Shown: in pieces, positions 60,702-64,000 of the stretch
Numbering within the stretch: the first letter of the stretch is position 1
Layout of the letters: each line of letters begins with the position of its first letter
Source of the DNA: Paragordius varius
Lineage: Eukaryota; Nematomorpha
Direction of reading: 5' to 3'
Assembly: GCA_964247055.1 (NCBI GenBank)
Contig: OZ176055.1
Span: forward strand, 1,426,001-1,490,000
Length of the DNA: 64,000 bases
Notes under the pieces: generated by a model
Told to the model about the DNA's origin: nothing
Database searches by the model: none
Seen by the model: the letters and a program-made list of their open reading frames with translations, nothing else
Translations under genes and position numbers: made by a program

Positions 60702-63700
60702 TCAAAAATATGGTATTTGTGTATAATAATTATTTGCGTTATGGGCTGAAATTGGATAATGTGGATTATGAAAATAAGATGGCACTGAATAATTATAGTG
60801 AAGTGTATTAGAGCTTATATTGGTTTCAATGATGGAAGAGCTGGTTATTTCATTTGATGCAGACCTACACAATTAATTATTTAAACATAAAAATAAAATA
60901 TATCATTTGCACTTCACGAGTGTCCTTGAACACTTCAAGTTGGTCCTTGAACATTTCAAGATGGTCCTTCAACACTTCAAGAGTGTCCTACTTGAAGTTG
61001 GTCCTTCAACTTTTTGATTTGTTTTTAAATTTGTCAATCAAATCGTAGATCATTCATCCTATTTATCATTTTTGACCTATTCTCTTGAATTAACCAAACT
61101 TCTAAATTAGTATCAACCTTTACTCATTCAGAAACCGTATATCTTTATTAAGTTCTTAAAAATATTTTAATTTAGAATAAGATAATCAGTTTTCTGGGTT
61201 ATTAATTACAGTTTTTAGCTGTAAATTTGAATAATATTGTTAAATTAGGATAAATTAGTTCGCAAAAAAAGGTATTTAAATGAAAAATATTAATTTGAAA
61301 TGAATAAATATATACAAAGTTTATGGTTAACTTAAAAGGTTTAACGACAAACTTGAAGTGTTGTAAGACCAACTTGATGTGTTGAAGGACCAACTTAAAG
61401 TGTTCAATACTTGAAATGTTTAAGGACCAACTTGAAGTGTTCAAGAACACCCTTGAAGTGCAATTGATATAGTAAATGGAAGGTGATTAGAATTTTAGCT
61501 AAAAATGCATTGGGGATGCCATTTCATAAATTTAACGGACAGATTGCATTAAGGCAGTCATTTACAGCCGTCAATGCATACAATACATATGTGGCAATTC
61601 ATATGTTATGCAAAAAATCAAAGTTCAAATAAAATTATATTTGTATGATGTTAAAAAATGTCAATAGTAACTGAGTATTTACCAATTATAGTTTATATTT
61701 GATACATATAATAAAGTTAATGTTTCTTTATTATTAAATTAGGCCAAGGATATAAAACTGTATTATTTTTAAAATTGTAAAAATAATTTGTTTAATAATT
61801 TCTTTATATTTACTCTCATAACAAATCAAAGTAAAAATGCGTATACTAAACCAAATCGAACCGTCGCACGCCATTGTGTGGTTTAAAATCACCATACTAT
61901 TTATCTTAAATTTTAATTAATAAACAAAAAATTATTAAAAAAACTTTATAATATATATTATATATATATATATATATATATTAATATTTATACTTGCTTG
62001 TTTTGGCGTTTGTGTCCTGATTATCGATTTGGTTTGTATTATTTTCCAATGTATCCAACATGGTTTTAAGCCTTTTTTTGTTGGGTTGTATTATTTCACC
62101 TTTAGTGTTTGAGATACGGTGTTTAGAATTTCGATATTTAACATCTGTTTCCTTCCTATGATTACTACATTGTTGATCGTCATCTTGATATGCGTACTTT
62201 CCAGAGTCAAAATTATTCGTATTGGAAGTTGAAAGGAGGTTTTTGTGTGAATTTGGGTCTGAATTGTTCGTTGCAGAAGGGGATAATATTGAATTATTCC
62301 GGCATTTTACACTTTCAATATTATTATTGTTGCTGATATAAGGAACGTTTCCATAACGTTGAAGGGAAGAGATAACATCATAATCGTAAAGAAATGCCGC
62401 GGGCGAGGTATGATTTCCAATGTTGGGATGAGGGGCAGTATGATGGCCTGCATGATAAAACCCCAACATTGGATGGTAATATGGTGTTGCTGGATTAAAT
62501 GCATGTGAATTGAAATCAAACGGGGCCGGAGTTTGTACTTCATTATGGCTTTTATCATAAATGTTTTCGTTATTTGTGATATTTTTCCCGTTTCCGTAAT
62601 ATTTTGCACCATCATTTTTATTATGGTCAACTGGTAGTACGTTTGATTGTTGGGTATCATCTGTAGAGGTCATTGTGGGAACTCCTAAAGCTGATGAGTG
62701 TAAATGATGTGCCATATATGGTGGAAAATCATAGTAATACATATTTGAAGGGAGTTTTCCTCCCTTAAATGATTGTTGATTTTGTCCACTCGTTGAATGT
62801 AAGGTAGATTGTGGTACTAGCGTATTGCTGCCTAGTTCTTTTTTGCTTTGTTGGTAGGGCTCTGCGGCTAATTGACTTTGGGTATATTGGTGGTCTTTTC
62901 CTGTACCCATAAACATATTGTAAGGACTGAAAGCGGCATAATGTATGTTATTCAGCAACATTGAATGCGGATGGGGATATGAGGTATATTGATGATTCAT
63001 ATAAGAAAGTGGGTTGGGCATTTCAGAATTAGCTGTATGCTCTTTATTCTCATATCCTAATGAGGTTTGGGTGTTTTCCCTATAAAATTATAAAAAACTG
63101 TATCTTGGTTCCATTATGTATGATCAATTATATCTAATTGTATAAAACTTCCTAACTTTGGTTTAATTTATTAAAAATATAGCTATAAAAGTTATAATGA
63201 AATATTTATTAAACCTGTCACCCTTGTAATATTTATGAGGTGTGGTATTTGGATTTTCATCATTATAATTTGTATTGTGTGTGTTATTGTGCCCATTGTT
63301 TTTTGGTAGCTTAAGTTGGTTATCGGAAGAAACGCTAAAATCTATCAAAGGAATGGGGGAAACCTTTAGGCATTCGTTATTATTCAGCGGTATATCCTCT
63401 GTAGAAAAGGGTTCATTCTGAGTTCTTAGTTTATCTTCCCGACGCCATTTCGCCCTTCTGTTGGAAAACCAAACCTGTATCAATGTGTCATGCAATTATT
63501 TTTATATTATATTAATAAAACCCCATAAATTTATGGAGCATATAGGGAAAAATGCAAAAAATAGGACTTTTTAAAATTTATAAAATAACTAAAAGTAACA
63601 ATGATTAATTTTCCTAAAAATGTGGTTATGTAGTATCAATGAAGCTTATGATATATAGCTTTTTATAGCTTAAGCTATAGTTAGATAAAACTTATATTGG

Positions 63701-63792
63701 TAAACTAACCTGGATTCTTGCTTCGGGTAGATCGATTAATCCTGAAAGTTTCTCGCGAGCAAACACATCCGGATAATGTGTGCGCTCAAATT
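60702..63792 (-). CDS. PAX6: Pax6 (eyeless-type), 3' part: second half of homeodomain to stop
   Basis: Minus-strand exons in order: 63792-63710, 63474-63215, 63079-61994, 60864-60702; phases agree. The first reads [14 protein letters not shown] then [10 protein letters not shown]. The second starts [19 protein letters not shown], so the homeodomain is cut by an intron between positions 46 and 47, a common site in paired-class homeodomains. Ser at homeodomain position 50 and the [12 protein letters not shown] and LPEARIQ segments separate Pax6 from Pax3/7 and other paired genes. The long C-terminal part (about 480 residues) is rich in Asn, His, Tyr, Ser and Pro and ends [15 protein letters not shown]. 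The paired domain, linker and first 20 or so homeodomain residues lie beyond the right edge. Pax6 is a transcription factor of eye and anterior nervous system development. The last intron (1129 nt) holds a family B MITE. Confidence 0.93.
60899..61472. mobile_element. MITE family B, copy B2, in last Pax6 intron
   Basis: TATATCATTTGCACTTCACG at the left; CCCTTGAAGTGCAATTGATA at the right. Both arms are arrays of the 21-nt unit GGACCAACTTGAAGTGTTCAA. Its left edge is about 35 bp from the acceptor of the last Pax6 exon. Three open frames here are only translated repeat units. Confidence 0.85.
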
Positions 63793-64000
63793 CTAAATAT
63801 GCATAAACAACGGTATTGTAAAGCCAACCTCAATTTGTTTTCACAGTCAGTAATAAAATGTTTTAAGGTCAATGTTATCCTAATTTTTAAAGGGTGTTCC
63901 CTTTACAAGAGGTTACAGATTGTATTGTATGAAATAACTCAATCTTTCGTCTGCCGAGGGCTGACAGTGATGAAAAGGTGCAATTTAACCGAAGTAACAC

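Noticed and set aside
63961-64000. Possible first homeodomain exon of Pax6 at the right edge
   Set aside because: The minus strand here reads RLNCTFSSLSALGRRK, which only loosely recalls the expected RNRTSF start and lacks a donor in the needed phase. The exon is more likely outside the window.
1-64000. CRISPR arrays, tRNA or rRNA genes, retroviral or Polinton-like copies
   Set aside because: I scanned by eye for regularly spaced repeats, tRNA B-box-like GGTTCGAATCC, and reverse transcriptase, capsid or integrase motifs and found none I could support; a tRNAscan or profile search would be decisive.

Overview
This is an AT-rich (about 70% A+T by eye) piece of an animal nuclear genome. The genes are spliced with GT-AG introns, have AATAAA signals downstream and sit in a sea of short non-autonomous DNA transposons. 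I rebuilt the exons by hand from family similarity, splice sites and reading-phase agreement. Several genes mix kilobase introns filled with transposon copies and introns of only 21-30 nt. Pax6 points to a bilaterian. The tiny introns are known from dicyemids, flatworms and other fast-evolving lineages, but I cannot name the taxon from this window.

Layout: (1) 2.7-4.6 kb, + strand, a six-exon gene for a secreted, highly basic, low-complexity protein that I do not recognise. (2) 8.7-24.5 kb, - strand, a complete 16-exon GRAMD1/Aster sterol-transfer gene (about 1140 aa: GRAM, VASt/ASTER and a C-terminal membrane helix). (3) 24.5-30.5 kb, no gene, but two kilobase-scale fold-back palindromes and a degenerate interspersed repeat. 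(4) 31.0-32.7 kb, + strand, an intronless lysosomal glucosylceramidase (GH30). (5) 33.7-34.9 kb, - strand, a biogenic-amine-type GPCR with one apparent frameshift in a homopolymer. (6) 38.1-40.7 kb, + strand, DPH6 (diphthine-ammonia ligase) in five exons. (7) 41.4-51.1 kb, two head-to-head paralogues of a GhrA-type D-2-hydroxyacid dehydrogenase, each with 11 exons in matching phases. (8) 52-56.4 kb, + strand, unidentified coding exons. (9) 60.7 kb to the right edge, - strand, the 3' part of Pax6, from inside the homeodomain to the stop.

The repeats fall into families with readable ends. Family A has TACAGT termini (about ten copies). Families B and C share TATATACCATTT termini and carry arrays of 21-nt units. 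Family D is a near-perfect palindrome of about 190 bp. E is a kilobase fold-back, and F a 1.2 kb interspersed repeat. Many copies lie inside introns, and one family C copy sits exactly on a 5' splice site. I recognised no retrovirus, LTR element, Polinton, CRISPR array or RNA gene. The genes are ordinary metabolic, lipid-transport, signalling and developmental genes with no sign of a shared pathway.
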